Shown piece by piece: positions 1 to 6,681 of a stretch of 11,604 nucleotides of DNA (within the stretch, counting starts at the first letter, position 1; every line of letters starts with the position of its first letter). The DNA lies in contig CAMPIH010000064.1 of assembly GCA_946886275.1 (NCBI GenBank), positions 1 to 11,604 of the forward strand. The letters are read 5' to 3'. The translations under genes were made by a program, and so were the position numbers. The stretch comes from an uncultured Sphingosinicella sp. GTDB lineage: Bacteria; Pseudomonadota; Alphaproteobacteria; Sphingomonadales; Sphingomonadaceae. Below the pieces are notes generated by a model. It was not told the origin of the DNA, made no database searches, and worked only from the letters and a program-made list of their open reading frames with translations.

Positions 1-12
1 CGTGACGAGCAG

Positions 13-669
13 ATGGACGATCCGGGGCTCGACCCCTCGGTCTACGAGCGCGTTCTCGCCGATCTCTCCAGGGTCAACGCCTGGACCCTCGCCGCTCGCC
101 CGACTCTGGGTTTCCTCGAACGGGCGACGCGCGGGATGAGCGGCTTTCGTTTGCTCGACGTCGGCTTCGGCCATGGCGACATGCTTCGCAGGATCGCCGC
201 CTGGGCACGCCGCCGCCGGCTCGAGGCCGATCTGGTCGGCATCGACCTCAATCCGAAGAGCGCCGCGGCGGCCCGAGCCGCAACCCCCGCCGACCTCGCC
301 ATCGATTATCGCACCGGCGACTATGCCGAGCTTCCCGGGCGCTTCGATTTCGTCGTCAGCAGCCTCGTCGCCCATCACATGACCGAGGCGCAGCTTCGCG
401 CCTTCCTCCGCTTCATGGAAATCCGAGCGGAGCGGGGGTGGCTGATCAACGATCTCCACCGCCACGGCCTCGCCTGGCTCGGCTTCCCGCTCCTTGCCCG
501 CGCGATCGGCGCCCACCGGATCGTCCGAGAGGATGGGCGGCTGTCGATCGCCCGTTCGTTCCGGCCGGCGGACTGGCGGCGGATCCTCGCCGATGCCGGC
601 ATAACCGAAGGGGCGGCGAAGATCGTTCGCCGCTTTCCGTTTCGACTATGCGTCGAACGGCTGCGCTGA
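13..669 (+). CDS. Class I SAM-dependent methyltransferase (probable phenolic-lipid tailoring enzyme)
   Basis: A 218-residue cytoplasmic methyltransferase of the Rossmann-fold class. Motif I is LLDVGFGHGD at residues 47-56 (SAM binding) and the acidic residue that usually binds the SAM ribose is D79 in GIDLN. A motif IV-like strand FDFVVSSLVAHHM spans 111-123. The N-terminus (MDDPGLDP...VNAWTLA) looks like a genuine family start, so ATG 13 was chosen, although the frame stays open to the window edge and the ribosome site is weak. The stop overlaps the next gene by 22 bases, so the two are translationally coupled. In Streptomyces srsABC-type clusters a type III polyketide synthase is followed by a methyltransferase and a flavoprotein; by analogy this enzyme may O-methylate an alkylresorcinol or pyrone. 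The fold is clear; the substrate is inference, because the synthase would lie outside the window. Confidence 0.88.
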   Translation: MDDPGLDPSVYERVLADLSRVNAWTLAARPTLGFLERATRGMSGFRLLDVGFGHGDMLRRIAAWARRRRLEADLVGIDLNPKSAAAARAATPADLAIDYRTGDYAELPGRFDFVVSSLVAHHMTEAQLRAFLRFMEIRAERGWLINDLHRHGLAWLGFPLLARAIGAHRIVREDGRLSIARSFRPADWRRILADAGITEGAAKIVRRFPFRLCVERLR

Positions 670-1727
670 TCGTCGGTGGCGGCCCGGCCGGGTCGGCCAC
701 CGCCATCACCCTCGCCCGGGCCGGCGCGATGCCGGTCCTGATCGAACGATCGCTCGGCGAGCGCGATGTCGTCTGTGGCGGCTTTCTCGGCTGGGACGCG
801 CTCGCCGCGCTCCAGCGCCTCGGGCTCGACGTCGAGGCGCTCGGCGCAAGGCCGATCCATCGCCTCCGCCTGGCCGCCGGCGATCGGATCGCGGAAAGCG
901 AGCTGCCGATGGCCGCCGCCGGCCTGTCCCGCCGCCGGCTCGACGCCGCCTTGCTTCGCTTCGCCGAGGAATCGGGGGCGACGGTCCTCCGCGGCCGGGC
1001 GGTACGGGCTCTCGAAGGCGATTGCGTCCGGCTCGACGACGAGGAGGAGATGGGCGCCGAGGCCGTCTTCCTCGCCACCGGCAAGCACGAGCTTCGCGGC
1101 GCCCCCCGGGAGACCGGCCGCGACGATCTCGCGGTCGGGCTTCGAACCGCCCTGAAGGGCACTGCGGAGCTCGGCCGCGCGCTCGCCGGGACGATCGAAC
1201 TCCATCTCTATGACGACGGTTATGCCGGCCTGCTCCTTCAGGAGGACGGTGCGATCAATCTCTGTCTGTCCATCTCGCGCAGGCGAATGGCCGAAGCGGG
1301 ATCCCACGAGGCGGTGATCGAAAGCCTCGTTTCGGAATGTCCGCTGCTCGGCGAAAGGCTCGTCGGCGCCTCGCTCGGCGAATGGGAGGCGATCGCCGGC
1401 GTTCCCTATGGCTGGAGCGCGAAGGAATCGGATCCGGGACGTTTCCGGGTCGGCGATCAGGCGGCCGTGATCGCCTCACTGGCCGGCGACGGGATCGCGA
1501 TCGCCTTGACCAGCGCCGAGGCGGCGGCTCATGCCTTCCTCGGCGGCGGCGCGGCCGCCGCAGGCAGTTTCCAGGCCGAGTTCGCCGATCGGGCGAGGCG
1601 GCCGCTGGCTATTGCCGAACGGCTCCGCGGAGCGGCCGAGCACCCTGTCGGCCGCCGCCTGCTGATCCGGCTCGCCGGCGTCCAGCGCCTCGCCGCCGCC
1701 GCCGCCCGCTGGACCCGGATCGCCTGA
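648..1727 (+). CDS. FAD-dependent oxidoreductase, geranylgeranyl-reductase/PHBH-like
   Basis: A 359-residue flavoprotein. The N-terminal dinucleotide motif is VGGGPAGS at residues 9-16, followed about 15 residues later by the acidic end of strand 2 (LIER, E33). A CGG motif at 43-45 is typical of the geranylgeranyl reductase-like branch. An LATGKHE strand lies at 142-148, and the second FAD-contact motif GDQAAVIASLAGDGI at 269-283. No membrane segment is seen. ATG 648 was chosen although the frame is open to 438, because the FAD motif starts a few residues later and the upstream part is the shadow of the methyltransferase. It overlaps that gene by 22 bases. By analogy with SrsC-type enzymes it may hydroxylate or oxidise a phenolic-lipid ring; reduction of a polyprenyl chain is the main alternative. 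The cofactor fold is seen; the substrate is inferred. Confidence 0.87.
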   Translation: MRRTAALIVGGGPAGSATAITLARAGAMPVLIERSLGERDVVCGGFLGWDALAALQRLGLDVEALGARPIHRLRLAAGDRIAESELPMAAAGLSRRRLDAALLRFAEESGATVLRGRAVRALEGDCVRLDDEEEMGAEAVFLATGKHELRGAPRETGRDDLAVGLRTALKGTAELGRALAGTIELHLYDDGYAGLLLQEDGAINLCLSISRRRMAEAGSHEAVIESLVSECPLLGERLVGASLGEWEAIAGVPYGWSAKESDPGRFRVGDQAAVIASLAGDGIAIALTSAEAAAHAFLGGGAAAAGSFQAEFADRARRPLAIAERLRGAAEHPVGRRLLIRLAGVQRLAAAAARWTRIA

Positions 1728-1749
1728 GCGCTGGCGCGATTCGAAGAGT

Positions 1750-1905
1750 CTAAGCCCGGACCGTCGACTTTCGGCTCGGGCTCTCGTCCTTCGACTTGCT
1801 GCCATGAACGGCCTCGCCGCTCTGGCCCTTTTCTCTCTCCTTGTCGCGGAGAGTGGGGTTGCGGTTGTTGTTCTTGCCTTCGGCGGCGCCCGAATGTTCG
1901 CGCAT
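1750..1905 (-). CDS. Small highly charged hypothetical protein (51 aa)
   Basis: Function not recognised. The frame is open from ATG 1920 to TAG 1750-1752. A perfect AAGGAG at 1917-1912 on the minus strand sits 6 bases before the ATG at 1905 (3 before the ATG at 1908), so 1905 is the preferred start. The product is very hydrophilic: about 20 of 51 residues are charged, it contains NNNRNPTLRDKEREK, and it has no Cys, Trp, Phe, Tyr or Ile, so it is probably disordered. No signal peptide or membrane segment is seen. It converges on the flavoprotein gene with 22 bases between the stops. The coding claim rests on the Shine-Dalgarno match, a plausible codon pattern and a compact composition that resembles small stress-related proteins; a chance frame in GC-rich DNA is possible. 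Confidence 0.55.
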   Translation of the reverse strand: MREHSGAAEGKNNNRNPTLRDKEREKGQSGEAVHGSKSKDESPSRKSTVRA

Positions 1906-2178
1906 CATCTTCTCCTTCATCGGATCGACTCACCAACGCAGAGGTGGGGACGGCGTTGCCGAGGAACGGACGGACCGTGCATTTCGTCGAGCCGAGCGGC
2001 GCTTCGCCGAAAGCAGGCGTCGCTGGTCGAAAGCGGCAAGCGGCGGCCGCCGTTTCGGGCGAGGAAGAGAGCGCGGTCCGCTCGAACGGCGACTTCCCCA
2101 GGTCTCCTCCCCGGTGGGCCGCACCCGAACAGGCCCTTCGACTTGCCGGGGCCGCGACTCGAACCCGGCAGATCAAGC

Positions 2179-2221
2179 GTGAGCCAGGTCGCCAATCGAG
2201 CCCACCGGCGGCCTGGCTCAC
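2179..2221. repeat. 15-bp inverted repeat (hairpin 1)
   Basis: The left arm GTGAGCCAGGTCGCC (2179-2193) pairs with GGCGGCCTGGCTCAC (2207-2221) across a 13-base loop. All pairs are Watson-Crick except one G-T at 2189/2211. No T-tract follows on either strand, so it is not a standard intrinsic terminator. It lies one base from hairpin 2 and overlaps the tRNA-like stretch. Confidence 0.75.
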
Positions 2222-2222
2222 C

Positions 2223-2259
2223 ATCGGGAGGCGATGGTGCCCCGCTATCGCCTCCCGAT
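2223..2259. terminator. Perfect 13-bp inverted repeat (hairpin 2), possible bidirectional terminator
   Basis: ATCGGGAGGCGAT (2223-2235) is exactly complementary to ATCGCCTCCCGAT (2247-2259), with an 11-base loop. It starts 13 bases beyond the stop of the LytTR regulator gene, so it sits where that minus-strand transcript should end. On the minus strand no T-run follows; on the plus strand only AGCCTTTCC follows. It could therefore act as a 3' stabilising hairpin or a weak or Rho-assisted terminator. Confidence 0.55.
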
Positions 2260-2272
2260 AGCCTTTCCCCGA

Positions 2273-3016
2273 TCAGCCGCGGCCGGCGAACTTCTTGACG
2301 TCGTCGATATAGGAACGGCCGATCCTCTGTTCGGCGCCGCCCTTCAGCCGCGCCGTCCAGTGGCCGCCCTCGTCGCGATAGAGGCCGATGATGGTGTCGC
2401 GGCGGACGATGACCGAGCGGTGCACCCGAAGGAAGCGCGCCGGATCGAGATCCTGCTCCAGCTTTCCGATCGTCCGGTGGATGAGCCAGCTTCGCGGCCC
2501 GACATGAAGCCGCATATAATCGCGCTCCGCCGTCACCCGCTCGATGTCCGATGCCGAGATCCGGACCAGTCCGCTATGGTCGGGCACCCAGAATTCCTCG
2601 ACATGGGTCGTTTGCGAGGCGGGCCGGGACTTGCCGCCGGAATCGAGCCAGGCCCGGGTCCGCGCCAGCGCCCGTTCGAGCCGCTCCACCTGAACCGGCT
2701 TCATCAGATAGTCGATGGCGGCGACGTCGAAGGCGGCGACGGCGAAATTGTCGAAAGCGGTGACGAAGACGATCGCCGGATTGACGGACGAGGCGGAGAG
2801 CGCCCGGGCGACGTCGATCCCGTCCATTCCCGGCATGGCGATGTCGAGAAGGACGACGTCCGGCTCGACCGCCTCGGCGATCCGGAGCGCGGCTTCGCCG
2901 TCATTCGCCGTTCCGACCACCGCGACCAGGGCGCAGCGGGCGAGAAGCAGCTGAAGCCGCTCGACCGCAAGCGGCTCGTCGTCGACGACGAGCACCCGAA
3001 GCGCCCGCTCAGTCAT
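2273..3016 (-). CDS. LytTR-family response regulator
   Basis: A 247-residue DNA-binding response regulator. The receiver domain covers residues 5-120: acidic pocket D12/D13, phosphoacceptor D58 in LLDIAMPGMDG, switch T86 in VTAFD, and K106 in the KP motif. The LytTR DNA-binding domain covers about 140-245, with ERDYMRLH at 164-171, FLRVHRSVIV at 195-204 and GRSY at 233-236. Family members bind short direct repeats upstream of targets with the LytTR beta-fold. The start ATG overlaps the stop of the upstream kinase gene (8 shared bases, ATGACTGA), which fits translational coupling and a cognate pair. The target genes are not visible here; autoregulation through the upstream gap is possible, but no paired LytTR boxes were found. 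Confidence 0.94.
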   Translation of the reverse strand: MTERALRVLVVDDEPLAVERLQLLLARCALVAVVGTANDGEAALRIAEAVEPDVVLLDIAMPGMDGIDVARALSASSVNPAIVFVTAFDNFAVAAFDVAAIDYLMKPVQVERLERALARTRAWLDSGGKSRPASQTTHVEEFWVPDHSGLVRISASDIERVTAERDYMRLHVGPRSWLIHRTIGKLEQDLDPARFLRVHRSVIVRRDTIIGLYRDEGGHWTARLKGGAEQRIGRSYIDDVKKFAGRG

Positions 3017-4127
3017 CGCGCGACACCGGCATGTAGAGGTGGACGGTATAGCCGCCGTCCGGATCGGCGCCGTTGAGGCAGCCGGCGAGGGCGCCGTAGC
3101 GGGCGGTCAGCCGGTCGCAGACGTTCCTGAGACCCACTCCGGTGCCGCCGTCATCGTCGCCGCTCGCCGCGGCTTCGCCATCGTCCTTGACCTTGACGTG
3201 GAGCCGGCCGGCTTCCTCATAGGCGCTGATCCGGACCGTCACCGGCTTGCGCGATCGGGCGACTCCATATTTCACCGCATTCTCGACCACCGGCTGGAGG
3301 ATCAGCACCGGAACCCGAACCGACAATAACGGCTCGGGAACGTCGACCTCGACGCTGAGCCGGTCCGGAAACCTTATCTGCTCGATATCGAGATAGAGAC
3401 GCTGAAGCTTGATCTCCTCGCCCAGCGACACGTCGGCCGTGGGGTCGGCGGATAGAGTCGCCCGGAAGAAGGTGGAAAGGTTCATCAGCATCCGCTCGGC
3501 GACGTCGGTCTTCCGGCTCAGGATCAGCGAGGAGAGCGAATTGAGCGTGTTGAACAGGAAGTGCGGATTGATCTGATAGCGAAGGGCCCGGAGCTGGGCC
3601 TCCTGGGCCTCGCGTTCGAGCGCGCCGGCGCGCCGGTCCGCCAGCCGCAACTGCTTGGCGAAGCTGATCGCGACGAACAAGGCGGCCCAGGCGGCGAACA
3701 GGAAATACCAGCTGATGCTCACTTCCAGGATCGATCGGACCGCCATCTCGCCGGAGCTCATCTTGCTCCACGACGGATCCTCCCGGGCGGGATCGAGCGG
3801 CGAGAAGACGTAGAAGACATAATAGTTGAACGCGGAGAAAAGCAGCGACGCCGGGAGGCACAGGATCGCCGCGGTCGCGGCGGTGACGTTCAGGCTCCGG
3901 TGGCGGACCGCGGCGAGAGCGAGGTAGACGAGGAAGGTGATGAATGCGCCGACCAGGGTCACCACGCATCTCTTGGCCAGCATGCCCCAGAAATCGGGAT
4001 ATTGGAGGATCAGGGACCGGAGCGTGATCAGCCCGATATAGATGAGCCAGAAGGCGAGAATCGACTTCAGCGCCATTCCGAGGTCGGGCATTCGGCGCGC
4101 TTCGCCTTTGGCCAGGGTTCGATCCAT
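3009..4127 (-). CDS. LytS/YehU-type membrane sensor histidine kinase
   Basis: With the chosen start the protein has 372 residues. Four membrane helices lie at about 20-40, 51-74, 83-108 and 135-155, then a coiled linker, then the His_kinase domain with INPHFLFNTLNSL (phosphorylated H189), an N-box VENAVKYG at 281-288 and a G-box GVGLRNV at 330-336. It should autophosphorylate and pass the phosphate to the LytTR regulator encoded just downstream. There is no separate periplasmic sensor domain, so the signal is probably read within the membrane. The frame is open to ATG 4313, but the 62 extra codons have clearly more A/T in third positions than the rest and no helix, so ATG 4127 is preferred; ATG 4091 and 4076 also remain possible. 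The ribosome site is weak in every case. The signal is unknown. Confidence 0.9.
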   Translation of the reverse strand: MDRTLAKGEARRMPDLGMALKSILAFWLIYIGLITLRSLILQYPDFWGMLAKRCVVTLVGAFITFLVYLALAAVRHRSLNVTAATAAILCLPASLLFSAFNYYVFYVFSPLDPAREDPSWSKMSSGEMAVRSILEVSISWYFLFAAWAALFVAISFAKQLRLADRRAGALEREAQEAQLRALRYQINPHFLFNTLNSLSSLILSRKTDVAERMLMNLSTFFRATLSADPTADVSLGEEIKLQRLYLDIEQIRFPDRLSVEVDVPEPLLSVRVPVLILQPVVENAVKYGVARSRKPVTVRISAYEEAGRLHVKVKDDGEAAASGDDDGGTGVGLRNVCDRLTARYGALAGCLNGADPDGGYTVHLYMPVSRDD

Positions 4128-4370
4128 GGCGCCTGTTAGCCCAGAAGCGGGAGAAAAGCCTTCCGGCCAGCGGCGATTCGCAGAAGAGTCGATCGTGTTG
4201 GTCGAAAAGCCGGTCAGCGGACGGCGATAGCCCAGCGAATCCGCCCGTCCGAGTTCCGGTTCGTCGTCGTCAGTTGGTGTCGATGATCGCATTCGAGCCC
4301 CCAGCAACGGCATAACATAGGGTCCGGTCGCGCGTCACCGCATCGCCCGACCGGGCCGCCGGGCCTCACC

Positions 4371-4379
4371 TTATCCACA
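4371..4379 (+). promoter_or_regulatory. Perfect DnaA box TTATCCACA
   Basis: The nine bases match the strict bacterial DnaA box. It is single, with no second strict box or AT-rich unwinding element nearby, so a replication origin is unlikely. A DnaA regulatory or titration site for one of the flanking genes is the more likely role, and chance occurrence cannot be excluded. Confidence 0.45.
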
Positions 4380-4401
4380 GTCGGGACTCGAAACGATGTC
4401 G

Positions 4402-4415
4402 TTGCGGCACCGCAA
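4402..4415. promoter_or_regulatory. Palindrome TTGCGG-CA-CCGCAA, possible operator
   Basis: Two perfect 6-base half-sites are separated by 2 bases. It lies between the divergent kinase operon and the gene at 4620, where an operator could act on either. No regulator family is recognised from the motif. With such short arms it could be chance in GC-rich DNA. Confidence 0.3.
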
Positions 4416-4505
4416 TCGGCGGCCTTGTCCTAGCGTAAGTCGGCCGCAGTTGTGGCCTTCGTGTGACAGTCCCGGGCGCGAGGAGGCGGGAAGGTCTTTT
4501 CACCA

Positions 4506-4534
4506 TTGCCGCGGGAATCGAACTCTGATTCAAT
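4506..4534 (+). promoter_or_regulatory. Candidate sigma-70-type promoter for the gene at 4620
   Basis: TTGCCG (4506-4511) and TTCAAT (4529-4534) are spaced by exactly 17 bases, each matching 4 of 6 consensus positions. The start point would be near 4541, giving a leader of about 80 bases with a short AACGGC/GCCGTT stem. No better pair was seen in this gap. Confidence 0.35.
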
Positions 4535-4619
4535 TCTGAACAGGGAGCGGGGATTTAGTTAACGGCCTGGTAAGCCGTTGAGGCGCATGATCTCCGTCGA
4601 GGGCAAAAGGAGTGGGATC

Positions 4620-5168
4620 ATGAGTACAAGGACTCGGCCCGCCAGCGGAGCGGTGGCACTGGCTGAGATGCGTGAGTTCGCGGGGTTCTCCAAGGGCACC
4701 CAGCGTTACATCCGGCGCTCGCTGGATATCGGCCTCGACCGCCGCGACGCGGTCAAGCGCTGGTCGCGCGATCCGGCGGAAGCGGCAGGCATCCGCGCCC
4801 AGGAGCGAGTCTATCGCCGGCTCGACCATGTCCGGAACTATATTCCCGACGATAGCGGGCTCGAGGCGATGGAGCCTCTGATGGCGCCGCTGATCACGAT
4901 GACGGCGTTCGATCTCGGCCAGGACCGGCTGCCCTGCTTCGCTTCCTACCGGTTTCTCTACGAGCGGCTGATCGGCGCCGCGGTTCGGCCGTGGCTCCCC
5001 GGCGCGTTCTGCTCGGCATCGGCGCTCCCGCACCTTCACCCCGATCGCCGGCGCACCCTTCTCCAGTCGATCAGCGAGGCCGCGGCGACCGCGCCGGGCT
5101 GGTCGAACCGCGAACCGGTCTTCTATCCGGAGTGGGTCGAGAAGGTCGACCTGACCGTCGCCGGCTAA
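4620..5168 (+). CDS. Hypothetical protein of unknown function (182 aa)
   Basis: I do not recognise this family. ATG 4620 is supported by AAGGAG at 4607-4612, seven bases upstream; the frame could extend to 4578 but without such a site. The product is soluble, with no signal peptide or clear membrane helix. Residues 1-75 are basic and look helical (SKGTQRYIRRSLDIG, ERVYRRLDHVRNYI). The C-terminal half is more mixed, with a possible amphipathic segment PLMAPLITMTAFDLG at 87-100, two cysteines (C106, C131), an HLHPDRR stretch at 138-144 and an aromatic end FYPEWVEKVD. Codon use matches the neighbours, so recent transfer is not indicated. It is monocistronic: its own promoter candidate lies upstream and a strong terminator starts 24 bases after the stop. 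The basic N-terminal half might suggest nucleic-acid contact, but this is a guess. Confidence 0.85.
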   Translation: MSTRTRPASGAVALAEMREFAGFSKGTQRYIRRSLDIGLDRRDAVKRWSRDPAEAAGIRAQERVYRRLDHVRNYIPDDSGLEAMEPLMAPLITMTAFDLGQDRLPCFASYRFLYERLIGAAVRPWLPGAFCSASALPHLHPDRRRTLLQSISEAAATAPGWSNREPVFYPEWVEKVDLTVAG

Positions 5169-5192
5169 GACGTTTCAAAGCACGACATCTTC

Positions 5193-5223
5193 AGGGGCGG
5201 GCTTCGGTCCGCCCCTTTCTTTT
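5193..5223 (+). terminator. Intrinsic terminator with UUCG tetraloop
   Basis: Stem AGGGGCGGGC (5193-5202) pairs with GGTCCGCCCCT, with loop TTCG closed by C-G (5202/5207) and one G-T pair, and is followed by TTCTTTT. This is a classic Rho-independent terminator for the gene at 4620. It lies 10 bases beyond the stop of the converging Mur ligase gene, but the T-run is correct only for the plus strand. Confidence 0.93.
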
Positions 5224-5233
5224 GGCGCCTGAT

Positions 5234-6628
5234 TCAGCCGAGGCGCTCGAGCAGCCCCTCGGCGAACTGCGTCAGCGTGTCGTCGCGGGCGCCCATGACG
5301 ATGATCCGGTCGCCGGGCCGGGCGAGCTCGACCAGCCGATCGGCGCAGTCGGAGCGTTCGGGGATATGCTCGGCGGCGCGGTTGAGGGATCGGACTCCGG
5401 CGACGATGTCGGCGCTTCCCACCGCCCGGTTGGTGGTTCCGCCGAAATAGGCCGGGTCGGGCATGATGAGAACGTCCTCGGGCCCCATTCCGGTGGCGAA
5501 GGTCGCGATCAGCTCGTCCTTCATCGTCCGGAGCGGACCGTAGCCGTGCGGCTGGAACAGCATCAGCAGCCGCCCCGGAAAGGCGTGGAGGGTGCGCAAG
5601 GTGGCGGCGATCTTGTCCGGGTTGTGGCCGAAATCGTCGATCACCGACACGCCTCCGGCCTCGCCGATCCGCTCGAAGCGGCGGCGAAGGCCCTGAAAGC
5701 CGCTCAGCGCCTCGGCCGCTTCCTCGATCGGGACACCGCACGCTTCGGCCGCGGCGAGTGCGGCGAGCGCATTCTCGGCATTGTGGCGGCCGGGCACGGC
5801 AAGCTTCACCGGCACCTCATGGTCGCCGATCCGGGCGACGAAGGAGATGGCGAACGGCGCCTCCTCGATGTCGCTGCCGAGCAGATCGGCGCTCGGGTCG
5901 CGGAAGGAATAGGTGCGAAGCCGCTCCGCCGGCAGAGCGGCGGCGAGAAGCCGCGTCTCGTCGTCGTCGAGATTGACGACGATCGATTCGGCCTTGGCCG
6001 CGAAATCGCCGAACAGGTGGCGAAGCTCGTCCAGGCTCTTGTGGTCGAGGGTGATGTTGTTGAGCACGGCCACCTTCGGCCGGTAGAGCGCGATCGAGCC
6101 GTCGCTTTCGTCGACCTCGCTGACGAAGGTCTCGCCTCGGCCGACCAGGGCGCTGGCGAAGAGCGCGCCGGGGCTGACGAAATTCTTCATCACCGCGCCG
6201 TTCATGACCGTCGGATCGCGCCCGGTGGCGTGGAGGATCCAGCCGATCATTCCGGTGACGGTGGATTTGCCGCTCGTCCCGCCGACCGCGACTCCGGTTC
6301 CGGAGGCGTTGAACAGCGAGGCGAGAAGCTCGGGCCGGGTCAACCTCGGCGCGCCCAGCGCCTCCGACTTGACGACGTCCGGAACCGTCTCCTCGATCGC
6401 GGCCGAGGTGACGAGGATCTGGTCGGCGCTGGTGAGGCCGCTTCCGTCCTGCGGGAAAAGGGCGATCCCGCGGCTCTTCAGGAACTCGAACTTGGGCGCC
6501 AGCCGTCCCTGGTCGAGAGTACGGTCCGAACCGGCGACCCGATCGCCGCGTCCGGCGACGATGAGCGCGAGGGGGAGCATTCCGCTCCCGCCGATGCCGC
6601 AGAAGAAATAGGATTTGGTCTGATCCAT
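5234..6628 (-). CDS. MurC/Mpl-family Mur ligase, probably in murein peptide recycling
   Basis: A 464-residue ATP-dependent ligase with the three Mur domains. These show the N-terminal UDP-sugar motif GIGGSGM at 11-17, a P-loop GGTSGKST at 116-123, EVDESD at 171-176, NNITLDHKS at 190-198, GRHNAENA at 280-287, LRRRFER at 314-320 and DDFGHNPDK at 331-339. Length and layout fit MurC/Mpl. The usual MurC/Mpl P-loop is GTHGKTT and the later motif DD(Y/F)xHHP; here Ser replaces His in the first and Asn replaces a His in the second, so it is a divergent paralogue. It is not in a cell-division cluster but is divergent from an LD-carboxypeptidase gene, the enzyme acting just before Mpl in recycling. I therefore infer joining of a murein tripeptide to UDP-MurNAc rather than essential L-Ala addition. 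The family is sure; the exact substrate is not. The ATG at 6628 follows GGGCGG. Confidence 0.85.
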   Translation of the reverse strand: MDQTKSYFFCGIGGSGMLPLALIVAGRGDRVAGSDRTLDQGRLAPKFEFLKSRGIALFPQDGSGLTSADQILVTSAAIEETVPDVVKSEALGAPRLTRPELLASLFNASGTGVAVGGTSGKSTVTGMIGWILHATGRDPTVMNGAVMKNFVSPGALFASALVGRGETFVSEVDESDGSIALYRPKVAVLNNITLDHKSLDELRHLFGDFAAKAESIVVNLDDDETRLLAAALPAERLRTYSFRDPSADLLGSDIEEAPFAISFVARIGDHEVPVKLAVPGRHNAENALAALAAAEACGVPIEEAAEALSGFQGLRRRFERIGEAGGVSVIDDFGHNPDKIAATLRTLHAFPGRLLMLFQPHGYGPLRTMKDELIATFATGMGPEDVLIMPDPAYFGGTTNRAVGSADIVAGVRSLNRAAEHIPERSDCADRLVELARPGDRIIVMGARDDTLTQFAEGLLERLG

Positions 6629-6681
6629 TGCGCCGCCCTATTGGGAAGCGAAGGGCATTTCAAACGAGGATGGGAGGAACG

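Larger units (their letters stand above)
1906..2272. other. Gene-free stretch of about 370 bases between the small CDS and the response regulator
   Basis: Open frames exist on both strands, but none has a convincing ribosome site or recognisable product, and they overlap one another. The stretch holds a tRNA-tail-like sequence on the minus strand (2144-2209) and two adjacent strong hairpins (2179-2221 and 2223-2259). It must also contain the promoter and leader of the small gene at 1750-1905, but I cannot pick out a clear -35/-10 pair. Confidence 0.6.
4128..4619. other. Divergent intergenic region between the kinase operon and the gene at 4620
   Basis: About 490 bases with no supported gene, richer in A/T than its surroundings toward the right end. 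It holds a perfect DnaA box (4371-4379), a 14-base palindrome (4402-4415), a plus-strand promoter candidate (4506-4534), a small stem AACGGC/GCCGTT (4561-4566 with 4574-4579) in the leader of the right-hand gene, and that gene's Shine-Dalgarno sequence. The kinase promoter must lie here too, but I found no convincing minus-strand -35/-10 pair. Confidence 0.65.

Noticed and set aside
1963..1988. GGAAC-N17-CGTC resembling a general-stress (EcfG) promoter
   Set aside because: It points to the right, into a stretch with no plus-strand gene, and the second element is imperfect.
1804..2298. Plus-strand frames (1804-2298, 1944-2261) and minus-strand frames (1529-2224, 1917-2195) in the gap
   Set aside because: They overlap one another in different frames, have no good Shine-Dalgarno sequence and give Arg/Ser/Pro-rich products with no family likeness.
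2234..3076. A 280-codon plus-strand frame
   Set aside because: It is the shadow of the LytTR regulator gene, whose domains are unmistakable on the other strand.
4128..4313. N-terminal extension of the histidine kinase to ATG 4313
   Set aside because: Third codon positions are notably richer in A/T than in the rest of the gene, and the extra residues show no domain; more likely leader DNA.
4511..4530. Minus-strand GTTCGATTC resembling a tRNA T-loop
   Set aside because: The flanking bases do not pair to make a T-stem or acceptor stem.
4559..4573. CtrA-like site TTAA-N7-GTAA in the leader of the gene at 4620
   Set aside because: The second half-site lacks the consensus TTAAC, and the motif lies downstream of the promoter candidate; too weak to call.
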